A DNA stretch of 64,000 nt from RFTU01 sp046094505 (GTDB lineage Bacteria; Pseudomonadota; Gammaproteobacteria; Burkholderiales; Burkholderiaceae_C), in assembly GCA_046094505.1 (NCBI GenBank), contig JBJTHN010000010.1, positions 41,879 through 105,878 on the forward strand. Reading direction: 5' to 3'. A model generated the notes under the pieces. It had not been told where the DNA came from. It saw nothing but the letters and a program-made list of their open reading frames with translations, and did no database searches. Made by a program: the position numbers and the translations under genes. Positions 1-9,415 of the stretch are shown piece after piece (the first letter of the stretch is position 1; each line of letters opens with the position of its first letter).

Positions 1-1089
1 TTCGGCCAGCATCTTCTTGCCGATGTCCTCGTTGGTGCCCTTCATGCGCACCACCAGTGGCACCTGCAGGTTGACCGCCTTGCACGCGGCAATCACGCCC
101 TCGGCAATGGTGTCGCAGCGCATGATGCCGCCGAAGATGTTCACGAGGATGCCCTTGACAGCCGGGTTCTTGAGCATGATCTTGAAGGCCTCGGTGACCT
201 TCTCAGCGGTGGCACCGCCTCCCACATCCAGGAAGTTGGCAGGCTCGCCGCCAAAGAGCTTGATGGTGTCCATGGTGGCCATGGCCAGGCCGGCGCCGTT
301 GACCAGGCAACCGATGTTGCCGTCCAGGCTGATGTAGGCCAGGTCGAACTTGCTGGCCTCGATTTCGGCCGCGTCTTCCTCATCGAGGTCGCGGTAGGCC
401 ACGATTTCCGGATGGCGGAATACCGCGTTGGAGTCGAAGTTGAACTTGGCGTCCAGGGCAATGATCTGCCCCTTGCTGTCGCGGTTCAGGGGGTTGATTT
501 CCACCAGCGAGGCGTCGGTTTCCATGTAGCACTGGTAGAGCTTTTGGAACACGTCCTTGGCCTGGGCCACCGAGCCTTCGGGCATCTGGATGCCGCGGGC
601 GATTTCGCCGGCTTGCTCATCGGTCAGGCCCTTGAGCGGGTCGACGAAGACCTTGCAGATCTTCTCGGGGTGGCTGTGGGCCACCTCCTCGATGTCCATA
701 CCGCCTTCGCTGGAGGCGATGAAAGCCACCTTTTGCGTGGCCCGGTCGGTCACCACCGAGACGTAGTACTCCTTGCCGATGTCCGCGCCTTCTTCGATGT
801 ACAGGCGGCGCACCTTTTGGCCTTCGGGGCCCGTTTGGTGGGTCTTGAGCTGCATGCCCAGGATTTGCGCGGCCAGCGTCTTGACATCGTCCACCGAGCG
901 GGCCAGCTTCACGCCGCCGCCCTTGCCACGGCCACCGGCGTGGATTTGGGCCTTGACCACGCACACAGGCGTGCCCAGTTTCTGGGCCGCTTCAACGGCC
1001 TCCTGTACGGTGAAGGCGGGGTAGCCACGCGGCACCGGAACGCCGAATTGGCGCAGGATTTCCTTGCCTTGGTACTCGTGGATCTTCAT
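1..1089 (-). CDS. sucC: Succinyl-CoA ligase (ADP-forming) beta subunit, partial
   Basis: This gene encodes the ATP-grasp beta subunit of succinyl-CoA synthetase, the cytoplasmic TCA enzyme that converts succinyl-CoA to succinate with phosphorylation of ADP or GDP. The protein opens with MKIHEYQGKEIL, the classic SucC start, followed by the glycine-rich HAGGRGKGGGVKL nucleotide-binding stretch near residue 50, and later by LVNGAGLAMATMD and the GGGATAEKV segment near the CoA and phosphate region. 363 codons are visible. The family is about 386-388 residues, so roughly the last 25 residues, and the expected sucD partner, lie off the left edge. The start is the ATG at 1089, preceded by a purine-rich AAGAGGGAACC stretch that can serve as RBS. 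Confidence 0.96.
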   Translation of the reverse strand, partial: MKIHEYQGKEILRQFGVPVPRGYPAFTVQEAVEAAQKLGTPVCVVKAQIHAGGRGKGGGVKLARSVDDVKTLAAQILGMQLKTHQTGPEGQKVRRLYIEEGADIGKEYYVSVVTDRATQKVAFIASSEGGMDIEEVAHSHPEKICKVFVDPLKGLTDEQAGEIARGIQMPEGSVAQAKDVFQKLYQCYMETDASLVEINPLNRDSKGQIIALDAKFNFDSNAVFRHPEIVAYRDLDEEDAAEIEASKFDLAYISLDGNIGCLVNGAGLAMATMDTIKLFGGEPANFLDVGGGATAEKVTEAFKIMLKNPAVKGILVNIFGGIMRCDTIAEGVIAACKAVNLQVPLVVRMKGTNEDIGKKMLAE

Positions 1090-1271
1090 GGTTCCCTCTT
1101 GGTAGCGGATGTGCTGGCCCCGTTGCGGACGTTCACTGAGGTCGGAAGCCGACCCGTGCGGACCTGAAACGGCCCGGATTGTGTGCCCGGAACTTGGCTC
1201 TGAACTGACACCGACCGGGCAGTGGCCGGATGCGGTGTCAACCGCCACTGCTGAACCACGCAGATGCTGCG

Positions 1272-1301
1272 CAATTGGCCGACCGATTGGTCAGTCAATT
1301 G
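1272..1301. promoter_or_regulatory. 30-bp imperfect palindrome upstream of sucC (possible TetR-type operator)
   Basis: A dyad starts and ends with CAATTG and has GACC-N4-GGTC at its centre. 24 of 30 positions match their reverse complement. A perfect 10-bp palindrome, ATTGATCAAT, overlaps its right end (1298-1307). It lies in the 248-bp gap between the recX stop and the sucC start, about 180 bp upstream of sucC. The size and the GACC/GGTC core resemble TetR-family operators, but no TetR gene is present in the window. Which protein binds, if any, is inference. Confidence 0.4.
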
Positions 1302-1337
1302 ATCAATGTACCACGCAGGTTTGGCGCGCCAACGGGC

Positions 1338-1889
1338 TCATTCCTCTTCCAAGCCGCCCTTGACGACGCGGCGGATCACCTCGGGGCTGAAGCCTCGAGC
1401 CGCCAGGAAGCGCATCTGGCGGGCACGCTCGGCCGGTTGCGGTGGCGTGTCGCTGGGTGCGGAGCCATAGCGCCGCGCCCAGACCGTACGGGCGCGGTCG
1501 AGCTCGCTGGCCCGCAGGGCTTGGGCGCTTTGGGCGTCGAGCTGCAGGCCGTGCTGTGCGAGCTCGGCCTGGATGCGCCGGTTGCCGAACCGGGCTGCGC
1601 GGGCATGCACGCGTGACTCGATGAAGCGCTCGGCGCTGAGCAGGCCCTGGGCTTGGAGCTCATCGAGCAGCGCGTCGACTTCGGCGCTGGTGCTGTGGGG
1701 GCTGGCGGCTGGGCCAGGCTCGGTGGGCCCGCCAGGCTCGCCCACCTGGGCTGGTGGGCTGCCCGCCCCGGGCCTTTGGCGCACCGGGCGCAAGAGTTTG
1801 CGCCGCAGTTCGCTGCGGCTGTGCTCCCGTAGCGCCAGGGCCTGCAGGGCCCGGGCCTTCAGGGAGGGGGGCTTGCGTGAGAACGGCAT
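1338..1889 (-). CDS. recX: Regulatory protein RecX
   Basis: RecX is a small cytoplasmic modulator that caps or inhibits RecA filaments. The 183-residue protein is rich in Arg, Leu and Ala and carries the repeated three-helix RecX pattern: an N-terminal LKARALQALALREHSRSELRRKL repeat (quoted here only by its start LKARALQALALREHSRSEL), a central LLSAERFIESRVHARA and RFGNRRIQAELAQHG block, and a C-terminal MRFLAARGFSPEVIRRVVKG block. The ATG at 1889 was chosen because the protein then begins MPFSRKPPSLKARALQ, the family pattern; longer versions run into the recA coding end. It lies 31 bp downstream of the recA stop on the same strand, the usual co-transcribed arrangement. A low-complexity Pro/Gly linker (about residues 30-60) is unusual but common in high-GC betaproteobacteria. 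Confidence 0.9.
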   Translation of the reverse strand: MPFSRKPPSLKARALQALALREHSRSELRRKLLRPVRQRPGAGSPPAQVGEPGGPTEPGPAASPHSTSAEVDALLDELQAQGLLSAERFIESRVHARAARFGNRRIQAELAQHGLQLDAQSAQALRASELDRARTVWARRYGSAPSDTPPQPAERARQMRFLAARGFSPEVIRRVVKGGLEEE

Positions 1890-1920
1890 GGGCGAGGCGG
1901 GCGCGGGCGCGCCCAGTCCC

Positions 1921-2961
1921 TTAGGCCGCGTCGCCCGAGACCTCCAGGGGCGGGATGCCCATGAACTCACGGATCCGGTTTTCAATCTCTACCGCCACAT
2001 CGGGGTTCTCGCGCAGGAACTCCCGGGCGTTGTCTTTGCCTTGCCCGATCTTTTCGCCCTTGTAGGCGTACCAAGCGCCGGACTTGTCGACCACCTGGGC
2101 CAGCACGCCCATGTCGATGATCTCGCCTTCGCGGCTGATGCCTTCGCCGTAGAGGATGTCGAACTCGGCTGTCTTGAAGGGCGGGCTGACCTTGTTCTTC
2201 ACCACCTTGACCTTGGTTTCCGAGCCGATGACCTCTTCGCCCTTCTTGATGCTGCCGGTGCGGCGGATGTCCAGGCGCACCGAGGCGTAGAACTTCAGGG
2301 CATTGCCGCCCGTGGTGGTTTCGGGGCTGCCGAACATGACGCCGATCTTCATGCGGATCTGGTTGATGAAGATGACGGTGCAGTTGGTCTTCTTGATGGT
2401 GGCGGTGAGCTTGCGCAAGGCCTGGCTCATCAGGCGGGCCTGCAGGCCGGGCAGTGAATCGCCCATCTCGCCTTCGAGTTCGGCCTTGGGCGTGAGCGCG
2501 GCCACCGAGTCAATGATGACCAGGTCGACGGCACCGGAGCGCACCAGTGAGTCGACGATCTCCAGGGCCTGTTCGCCCGTGTCGGGCTGGCTGATGAGCA
2601 GGTCTTGCAGGTTCACGCCCAGTTTCTGCGCGTACTGCACGTCCAGCGCGTGTTCGGCATCGATGAAGGCGCAGGTGCCGCCAATGGCCTGCATTTGCGC
2701 CACGACCTGAAGGGTGAGGGTGGTTTTGCCCGAGGATTCCGGCCCGTAGATTTCAATGACGCGGCCGCGGGGCAGGCCACCGACGCCCAAGGCGACGTCC
2801 AGGCCCAAGGAGCCGGTGGACACCACCTGGATGTCTTCGACGGCTTCGCCTTCACCCAGGCGCATGATGGAGCCCTTGCCGAACTGCTTTTCGATCTGGG
2901 CCAGGGCGGCGGCCAGGGCTTTGGCCTTCTCGGTGTTCAGGGCTTTGACGGGTGCATCCAT
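1921..2961 (-). CDS. recA: Recombinase RecA
   Basis: RecA catalyses ATP-dependent strand exchange and acts as co-protease for LexA cleavage in the SOS response. The product has 346 residues, the normal length. The Walker A motif GPESSGKT lies at residues 73-80, followed by the Walker B-like LVIIDSVAAL, the signature ALRKLTATIKKTNC and the L2 loop MFGSPETTTGGNALKFYAS. The start at 2961 gives MDAPVKALNTEKAKAL; an upstream in-frame extension would lack family similarity. A LexA box and a sigma70-like promoter lie about 170-210 bp upstream, so SOS control is expected. recX follows on the same strand. Confidence 0.99.
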   Translation of the reverse strand: MDAPVKALNTEKAKALAAALAQIEKQFGKGSIMRLGEGEAVEDIQVVSTGSLGLDVALGVGGLPRGRVIEIYGPESSGKTTLTLQVVAQMQAIGGTCAFIDAEHALDVQYAQKLGVNLQDLLISQPDTGEQALEIVDSLVRSGAVDLVIIDSVAALTPKAELEGEMGDSLPGLQARLMSQALRKLTATIKKTNCTVIFINQIRMKIGVMFGSPETTTGGNALKFYASVRLDIRRTGSIKKGEEVIGSETKVKVVKNKVSPPFKTAEFDILYGEGISREGEIIDMGVLAQVVDKSGAWYAYKGEKIGQGKDNAREFLRENPDVAVEIENRIREFMGIPPLEVSGDAA

Positions 2962-3128
2962 GGAAATCTCCGGTTCGATTGAGGGGTGGCGGACAGGGCC
3001 TGCGCCCTGGGCATGGTGAGAAGTCTGCGGGTTCTTAGGCTCATAGCGTGAGCCTGTGAGGGGATGAAAAACAGGCGCTGGGCGGTGAATTTCGGCTGCC
3101 GGGCGCTGGGCGGACTCCACTCCATGGA

Positions 3129-3144
3129 CTGGATATTCGTACAG
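3129..3144 (-). promoter_or_regulatory. LexA (SOS) box of recA
   Basis: The minus strand reads CTGTACGAATATCCAG, fitting the proteobacterial LexA consensus CTGT-N8-ACAG in 7 of 8 fixed positions (CCAG in place of ACAG). It starts inside the last two bases of the recA -10 element, so bound LexA would block RNA polymerase. It lies 168 bp upstream of the recA start codon. Confidence 0.8.
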
Positions 3145-3171
3145 TATAGCCGGACCGTCAATCCCGCCCAA
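3143..3171 (-). promoter_or_regulatory. recA promoter (-35/-10)
   Basis: On the minus strand TTGGGC (3171-3166) and TATACT (3148-3143) are separated by exactly 17 bp, a good sigma70 spacing. The -10 element overlaps the LexA box, which supports the assignment. The predicted transcript has a leader of about 175 nt before recA. Confidence 0.65.
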
Positions 3172-3203
3172 GGGGTGGGTGCGGGGCGCCCCGATGCCCT
3201 GGA

Positions 3204-3241
3204 ACACCCGCAAGGGGTGTGGCGGGGCCCATCCCTAGAAT
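3204..3241 (+). promoter_or_regulatory. Candidate promoter/operator of the response regulator gene
   Basis: A -10-like TAGAAT lies at 3236-3241, and a 6-bp dyad ACACCC-N5-GGGTGT lies at 3204-3220, where a -35 would be. No good -35 hexamer is present, so an activator site, perhaps for the regulator encoded just downstream, is possible. The evidence is pattern only. Confidence 0.35.
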
Positions 3242-3305
3242 GGGTGACAAAGACCGACCGCAGCCAAGCGGCGAACCGTTCAAGCGCGAGCGAGGAGACA
3301 GCCCC

Positions 3306-3977
<672 letters not shown>

Positions 3978-5487
3978 GCCCAAAGCGCCGGCGCCGCGCC
4001 GCCGAGGTTCCCAACGCTCGCTGTTCGGCGAGATGTTGGACTGGATGCTGGTGCCCCTGCTGCTGTTGTGGCCGCTGAGCGTTGCCCTGACCTGGCTGAT
4101 TTCGCAGAACATCGCCAACAAGCCGCACGACCGCGAGTTGGAGTACCTGGTGCAGGCCGTGGCGCGCGCGGTGGTCCGCGTGCCTGATGGGCCCAACGCC
4201 ACGCGCGTGGGCCTGGATTTCCCGCTGGAAGCCTTGCTTGTGGGCCAGGCTGATGGCCATCGGCAGGTGCAGGTGCTGGGGCTGCACGGCGAACTGGTGG
4301 TGGGTAACGCGGCGCTGCCGTTGCCTGCCTATGCGTTGTCGGCCCTGGAGCCTGTACAGCGGGGGACGGTCAACGACCGCATCCTCTTGGCCGACATCGA
4401 GGTGGACGAAGTGCCCATGCGGGTGGCCTGGATGTGGCTGCACGAACGGGTGGAGCGGTCCGGCGAGCAGCCACCGCTGGTCCAGGTGGCTGAAACCTTG
4501 GGCGAACGGGGCCTCTTGGCCACCGAGGTGCTCAAGGGCGTGCTGCTGCCCCAGTATGCGATCCTGCCCTTGGCCGTCTTGCTGGTGTGGATGGCGCTGA
4601 GCCGGGGATTGGCGCCGCTGGAGGCGCTGCAGCGCCGGATCCGCGCGCGGCGCAGCCAGGATTTGTCACCCATCGACCCCCGTGATGCGCCCGAAGAGGT
4701 GACCCCACTGGTGAATGCGGTCAACGACCTGTTGTCGCGCCTGGAGCAGTCGGTGGCCACCCAGAAGCGCTTTCTGGCCGATGCGGCCCACCAGCTGAAG
4801 ACCCCCTTGGCGGGCCTGCGGATGCAGGCCGAGTTGGCGCAGCGCGAGATGCTGCAGGGCCAGGATGCCGAGCCGGCCAGGCGCAGCTTGCAGCAGATCG
4901 CCAGGGCTTCGCAGAACGCCACCCGCATGGTCAACCAGCTGCTGGCCATGGCGCGTGCCGAGGACCCTGAGCAGGCCCTGCGCCGCCAGCGTGTGGACCT
5001 GCAGGCCATCGCCTTGGAGACGGTGGAAGATTTCGTGCAGCGGGCCCTGGACCTGCACATCGACCTCGGTTACGAGCCGCCGCCCCCGCCGCCTCCAGGG
5101 CGGGCCCCGCTGCAGCTGCTGGGCCAGCCGGTGCTCATCCGCGAACTGCTGCGCAACCTGGTGGACAACGCCCTGATCTACACACCTGCTGGTGGCACCG
5201 TCACGGTTCGGGTGCTGCACGACCACTACGGGCGCGTGGCGGTGCTGCAGGTGGAGGACAGCGGCGTGGGCATCCCCGAGGCCGAGCGTGAACTCGTGTT
5301 CCAGCCTTTTTACAGGGCCTTGGGGACCGAGGTTGATGGATCCGGTCTGGGGCTGGCCATCGTGCGCGAGATCGTCGATCGGCACGGCGGGACGATCAGC
5401 GTGGAGGACACCCGCAGCCGCGGCCCCGGCGTGAGCCAGCCGGGCACCCGCTTCTCGGTGCGCTTCAATGCCGCACCCTTGGCCTGA

Positions 5488-6462
5488 TCAGCGCAGCCAG
5501 CCCTTGCGGCGGAAGTAGATGAAGGGTGCGGCCACCGATGCCAACATCAGCGCAATGCCAAAGGGGTAGCCGTACTCCCACTTCAGCTCGGGCATGAACT
5601 GGAAGTTCATGCCGTAGATGCTGGCAATCAACGTGGGCGGCAAGAGCCCCACACTGGCCACTGAGAAGATCTTGATGATCTTGTTCTGGTTGATGTTGAT
5701 GAAGCCGACGGTCGCATCCATCAGGAAGTTGATCTTGTCAAACAGGAAGGCGGTGTGCGAGTCCAGCGAATCGATGTCGCGCAGGATCTGGCGCGCTTCC
5801 TCGAACTGCTCGGCACCGAGCATCCGGCTGCGCATCATGAAGCTCACGGCGCGTCGGGTGTCCATGACGTTGCGGCGGATGCGGCCGTTCAAGTCTTCCT
5901 CGCGCGCGATGGCCGACAGCACCTGGGCCGCCGCCTCGTCGTTGACGTCCTGCTTGAGCACCCGTGCACTGACCTGTTCGAGCCGGTCATAGATGCCCTC
6001 CAGGGTGTCGGCCGAATACTCGGCATCGGCATCGTAGAGCTTGAGCAGCACGTCCTTGGCGTCTTCGATCAGCGAGGGGGTGCGGCGCGCGCGCAGGCGC
6101 AGCAGGCGAATGACGGGAATGTCCTCCTTGCGCACCGAGAACAGGACACCGGCCTGCATGATGAAGGCCACACGAACGTTGCGCGGGCCATCGGCATCGT
6201 CGACCAGGAAGTCCGACCGGATGTGAAGTTCGCCGTTGTCTTCCTCATAAAAGCGGGCCGACTCTTCGATGTCGTCGTCCACCGCGTCCTCGGGAATCGT
6301 CAGGCCATAGCGGGACGACACCCAGGCCTTTTCCTCCGCCGTGGGGGCTTCAAGGTCGACCCACACGGGTGCCAGGCGCACCAGGTCGTGGGGTCCATGG
6401 ATTTCCTGCTGCAGCAGCCGGCCGCGTTGGCCGTCGCTGTCCAGCGTGAACACATTGAGCAT
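5488..6462 (-). CDS. corA: Magnesium/cobalt transporter CorA
   Basis: CorA is a homopentameric inner-membrane channel for Mg2+ (also Co2+ and Ni2+). The 324-residue protein has the large acidic cytoplasmic funnel domain, the long stalk helix, and two C-terminal membrane helices. The signature YGMNF sits at the end of TM1 (SIYGMNFQFMPEL) and is followed by the MPEL-type loop. TM2 (GIALMLASVAAPFIYF) ends in a basic tail, FRRKGWLR. The start MLNVFTLDSDGQ is common in betaproteobacterial CorA. It is convergent with the kinase gene, with no spacer between the two stops. Confidence 0.96.
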   Translation of the reverse strand: MLNVFTLDSDGQRGRLLQQEIHGPHDLVRLAPVWVDLEAPTAEEKAWVSSRYGLTIPEDAVDDDIEESARFYEEDNGELHIRSDFLVDDADGPRNVRVAFIMQAGVLFSVRKEDIPVIRLLRLRARRTPSLIEDAKDVLLKLYDADAEYSADTLEGIYDRLEQVSARVLKQDVNDEAAAQVLSAIAREEDLNGRIRRNVMDTRRAVSFMMRSRMLGAEQFEEARQILRDIDSLDSHTAFLFDKINFLMDATVGFININQNKIIKIFSVASVGLLPPTLIASIYGMNFQFMPELKWEYGYPFGIALMLASVAAPFIYFRRKGWLR

Positions 6463-6891
6463 GTGCCGCGTCTCCGCTTTGCCTTACAGACCTGCCATCG
6501 CGTGAACGGCGGGTTCGGTACGACCGGGGTTGTGAGGGAAGTGAAATCCGTCAACCCCGCGCGGCGATTGGGTCTGAGCCGTCGAGGGCTCAGGGCGGTG
6601 GGGTGAGCCTGATCAACAGGGCTCCACCGCGGCGCAGGGGACGGTCACCAAGGGTGACTGGGGTCCAAGCGTGGCTCCGGTAGTTCGCTTGGTTTGGATT
6701 ATGTCACCTCAGCGCCGCTGGTGCGGGCTTTCAGGGGGCCGCGGGTCCCTTGCCAATCGGGTGTTTCGGGCGTACGCTGAGCCTGACATCGGGCTGACAT
6801 TTCAAGTTGGCGGACCAGAAACACGATGGCGCGGCTGGGGCCCGGTGGGCAAGCGTTTAAACCTCATCAACCCTCTTGGAAGGAGGTCTGG
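6463..6891. other. 429-bp intergenic region between corA and hpf
   Basis: This gap separates divergent corA and hpf and must carry both promoters. I see no convincing ORF, RNA gene or well-spaced -35/-10 pair. A -10-like CATAAT on the minus strand near 6700 is the best corA candidate. I looked for a sigma54 -24/-12 motif ahead of hpf because hpf often lies next to rpoN, and found none. rpoN and the lpt genes usually upstream of hpf in Burkholderiales are absent here. Confidence 0.5.
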
Positions 6892-7233
6892 ATGAACCTG
6901 ACCATCAGCGGCCATCACCTGGAGGTCACCCCCGCCCTGCGCGAATACGTGCTCAACAAGCTGGACCGCGTGACGCGGCACTTCGACCAGGTGGTCGATG
7001 TGAGCGTGATCCTGAGTGTGGAGAAGAAGAAGGAGAAGGAGCAGCGCCAAAAGGCGGAAGTGACGCTTCATGTCAAGGGCCGCGACATCTTTGTGGAGCA
7101 GAGCCACGAAGACCTTTACGCGGCCATCGACCAGCTCATGGACAAGCTAGACCGGCAAGTGGTGCGCCACAAAGACCGGGTGCAAGACCACCACCACGAT
7201 TCCCCCAAGCGCAGCCTGTCGATCAATGGCTGA
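6892..7233 (+). CDS. hpf: Ribosome hibernation-promoting factor, short form
   Basis: HPF/RaiA-family protein that binds the 30S decoding channel in stationary phase and promotes 100S dimers. The 113 residues match the short HPF type. The protein starts MNLTISGHHLEVTPALREYV, and contains the beta-alpha fold with KAEVTLHVKG and the basic helix region KLDRQVVRHKDRV. A strong Shine-Dalgarno AGGAGG (6881-6886) lies 5 bp before the ATG and fixes the start. A strong intrinsic terminator follows, so hpf is transcribed apart from ptsN although they are neighbours. Confidence 0.95.
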   Translation: MNLTISGHHLEVTPALREYVLNKLDRVTRHFDQVVDVSVILSVEKKKEKEQRQKAEVTLHVKGRDIFVEQSHEDLYAAIDQLMDKLDRQVVRHKDRVQDHHHDSPKRSLSING

Positions 7234-7268
7234 GCCGCGTGCCATTGGCCCGCGACGGCGCAAACCCA

Positions 7269-7291
7269 GGGGTTGCTCGGCAACCCCTTTT
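7269..7291 (+). terminator. Intrinsic terminator of hpf
   Basis: A perfect 8-bp stem GGGGTTGC/GCAACCCC encloses a TCG loop and is followed directly by TTTT. It lies 36 bp after the hpf stop. Confidence 0.88.
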
Positions 7292-7356
7292 GCTTGGGCG
7301 CACCGCCCTTGGGCCTGTGCTCACATTTAGTCGTGCCGCGCAGGCGGTGTCGTTCC

Positions 7357-7362
7357 TATAAT
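7357..7362 (+). promoter_or_regulatory. ptsN -10 element
   Basis: A perfect TATAAT lies 28 bp before the ptsN ATG and downstream of the hpf terminator. No matching -35 hexamer is evident at 16-18 bp. Confidence 0.5.
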
Positions 7363-7390
7363 CCCCCACCGATTTCGCCGCGCCAGCGCC

Positions 7391-7861
7391 ATGAACCGAC
7401 TCGCCGCCATCCTGCCGCCCGCCCATGTGCTGGTGGATGTGGACGTCACCAGCAAGAAGCGCGTGTTCGAGCATGCCGGTCTGCTGTTTGAGAACCTGCA
7501 GTCGATCCCGCGCGCCACCGTCAGCGACAACCTGTTCGCGCGTGAGCGCCTGGGTTCCACCGGATTGGGTCATGGGGTGGCCATTCCTCATGGGCGCATC
7601 AAGGGATTGAAGAACCCGATGGCCGCGGTTCTGAGGGCGCGTGAGCCCATTGCCTTCGATGCCCCTGACGACGAACCGGTGAGCCTGCTCATCGTGCTGC
7701 TCGTGCCCGAGGCTGCCACGCAGCGGCACCTTGAAATCCTGTCTGAGATCGCCGAACTGCTCAGCGACCGCGCCTTGCGCGAACGGCTCAAGACCGAGCC
7801 CGACGCGGCCACGGTGCACCGGCTGATTCAGGAGTGGCAACCCTTGAAGTCGGTGGCTTGA
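7391..7861 (+). CDS. ptsN: PTS IIA-like nitrogen regulatory protein PtsN
   Basis: EIIA-Ntr is the terminal phospho-acceptor of the nitrogen PTS and acts by protein-protein contacts on K+ transport, carbon storage and stress regulators. The 156-residue protein has the active-site His67 in HGVAIPHGRI, the preceding GLGHG loop and the conserved DDEPVSLLIVLLVPE core. It overlaps hprK at its stop, the usual Burkholderiales pair in which HprK phosphorylates HPr rather than EIIA. ptsO/ptsH and ptsI are not in the window. Confidence 0.95.
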   Translation: MNRLAAILPPAHVLVDVDVTSKKRVFEHAGLLFENLQSIPRATVSDNLFARERLGSTGLGHGVAIPHGRIKGLKNPMAAVLRAREPIAFDAPDDEPVSLLIVLLVPEAATQRHLEILSEIAELLSDRALRERLKTEPDAATVHRLIQEWQPLKSVA

Positions 7862-8844
7862 ACCCCCCAGAGCGCTCTTCTTCCCGCCGCCGCCAGGCAC
7901 TGCTGAGTGCCGAGGCGCTGTTCGAGGAACACCGGGACACCCTGCGGTGGGAGTGGGTGGCCGGCCATGCGCACCCCGAGCGCCACTTTGCCGAGTCGGC
8001 CATTGCGCAGGCGCGCTCGGCGGCCGACCTCATTGGCTACCTCAACTACATCCACCCCTACCGGGTGCAGCTGGTGGGTTCACGCGAAGTGGCCTACCTC
8101 AGTCACCCTTCGGTCGAGGTGGCCGAGCGGCGCATCTCGCGTATCGTCACCCTGGAGCCCCCGGTGCTGATCGTGGCCGATGCGCAGACGCCGCCAGACC
8201 GGCTTTTGGCCATGTGCGACCGCGCCGAGATTCCCCTGTTCCAAACCAGCAGCTCCGCGGGCCATGTGATCGATGTGCTGCGCACCTACCTGGGCCACTT
8301 GTTGGCCGAGCGGACCACACGGCATGGGGTGTTCATGGACATCTTGGGCCTGGGGGTGCTGCTCACGGGCGAATCGGGACTGGGCAAGAGCGAACTGGGC
8401 TTGGAGCTGGTGTCCCGCGGGCATGGCCTGGTGGCCGACGACGCGGTGGACTTTTTTCGCGTGTCGCAGACCGCCATCGAGGGGCGGTGCCCCGCCTTGC
8501 TGATGAACCTCATGGAGGTGCGCGGCATCGGCCTGCTGGACATCAAGGCCATCTTTGGCGAAACCGCGGTGCGCCGCAAGATGCGCCTGAAGCTGATCGT
8601 GCACCTGGTGCGCCGCGAGACCATGGAGCGCGAGTTCGAGCGCTTGCCCCATGAGCCGCTGTACGAAGAGGTGCTGGGCCTGCCGGTGCGCAAGGTGGTG
8701 ATTGCCGTGGACGCCGGCCGCAACCTGGCGGTGTTGGTGGAGGCTGCCGTGCGCAACACCGTGCTGCAGTTGCGGGGCATCGACACCTATCAAGAGTTCC
8801 TCAGCCGCCACCAGGCGGCCTTGGAAAGCGGCGAAGACGACTGA
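7858..8844 (+). CDS. hprK: HPr kinase/phosphorylase
   Basis: Bifunctional enzyme that phosphorylates or dephosphorylates HPr on serine; in betaproteobacteria it is linked to the regulatory PTS. The N-terminal domain contains IGYLNYIHPYRVQLVG. The C-terminal catalytic domain has Walker A GESGLGKSE, the HprK signature SRGHGLVADDAVD, and the capping-site region EVRGIGLLDIKAIFG. I prefer the TTG at 7858, which shares the TTGA overlap with the ptsN stop and gives about 328 residues, close to family length. A GTG at 7834 in the same frame would add eight residues. No ATG is available near the domain start. Confidence 0.93.
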   Translation: MNPPERSSSRRRQALLSAEALFEEHRDTLRWEWVAGHAHPERHFAESAIAQARSAADLIGYLNYIHPYRVQLVGSREVAYLSHPSVEVAERRISRIVTLEPPVLIVADAQTPPDRLLAMCDRAEIPLFQTSSSAGHVIDVLRTYLGHLLAERTTRHGVFMDILGLGVLLTGESGLGKSELGLELVSRGHGLVADDAVDFFRVSQTAIEGRCPALLMNLMEVRGIGLLDIKAIFGETAVRRKMRLKLIVHLVRRETMEREFERLPHEPLYEEVLGLPVRKVVIAVDAGRNLAVLVEAAVRNTVLQLRGIDTYQEFLSRHQAALESGEDD

Positions 8845-8889
8845 GCCGGGACGGCGCAGCCCACCGGGCCGCATGCCCGTGAACGGCGA

Positions 8890-9318
8890 TCAGCGGGGGC
8901 GGTGCGGGCAGTCCCGCTTCAGACACTCCGCATACAGCGACAGGCTGTGGTCGGCCAGCTCAAAGCCGCGCTCCTGCGCAATGGCGCGTTGGCGGGCCTC
9001 AATGGCGGGGTCATAGAACTCTTCAACCCGGCCGCAACTCAGGCACACCAGGTGGTCGTGGTGCTGGCCCTGGTTGAGTTCAAAGACAGACTTGCCGCTT
9101 TCGAAATTGCTGCGCGTGAGTAGCCCGGCCTGTTCGAACTGCATCAGCACGCGGTACACCGTGGCCAGGCCGATGTCGGCGTCCTCGGCCAACAAGGCGC
9201 GGTACACATCCTCGGCCGTCATGTGGCGCAGCGCGGTCTTCTGGAACACCTCCAGAATCTTGATGCGGGGCAGCGTAGCCTTCAGGCCGCTGCTCTTGAG
9301 TTCGTCGGCGTGGGACAT
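8890..9318 (-). CDS. fur: Ferric uptake regulator Fur
   Basis: Fe2+-dependent dimeric repressor of iron genes. The 142 residues are the usual length. The winged-helix part contains LKATLPRIKILEVF and the recognition helix LATVYRVLMQFEQAGL. The metal site HHDHLVC is at residues 86-92, and the pair C92/C95 (CLSCG) fits the structural zinc site. A C-terminal Cys-rich end (ECLKRDCPHR) is typical of betaproteobacterial Fur. It is divergent from bamE, the standard arrangement in this group. Confidence 0.96.
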   Translation of the reverse strand: MSHADELKSSGLKATLPRIKILEVFQKTALRHMTAEDVYRALLAEDADIGLATVYRVLMQFEQAGLLTRSNFESGKSVFELNQGQHHDHLVCLSCGRVEEFYDPAIEARQRAIAQERGFELADHSLSLYAECLKRDCPHRPR

Positions 9319-9415
9319 GGGGGGAGCCCTCTTCCAGGGGGCATCAGAGCCGGGGGGTAGGCCACTAGAATGGACACATCATAGCCAGTGCCCGCCCTAC
9401 ACGGGCGCACCTTCG

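Noticed and set aside
6704..6891. Sigma54 promoter ahead of hpf
   Set aside because: No TGGCAC-N5-TTGC type motif is found in the gap.
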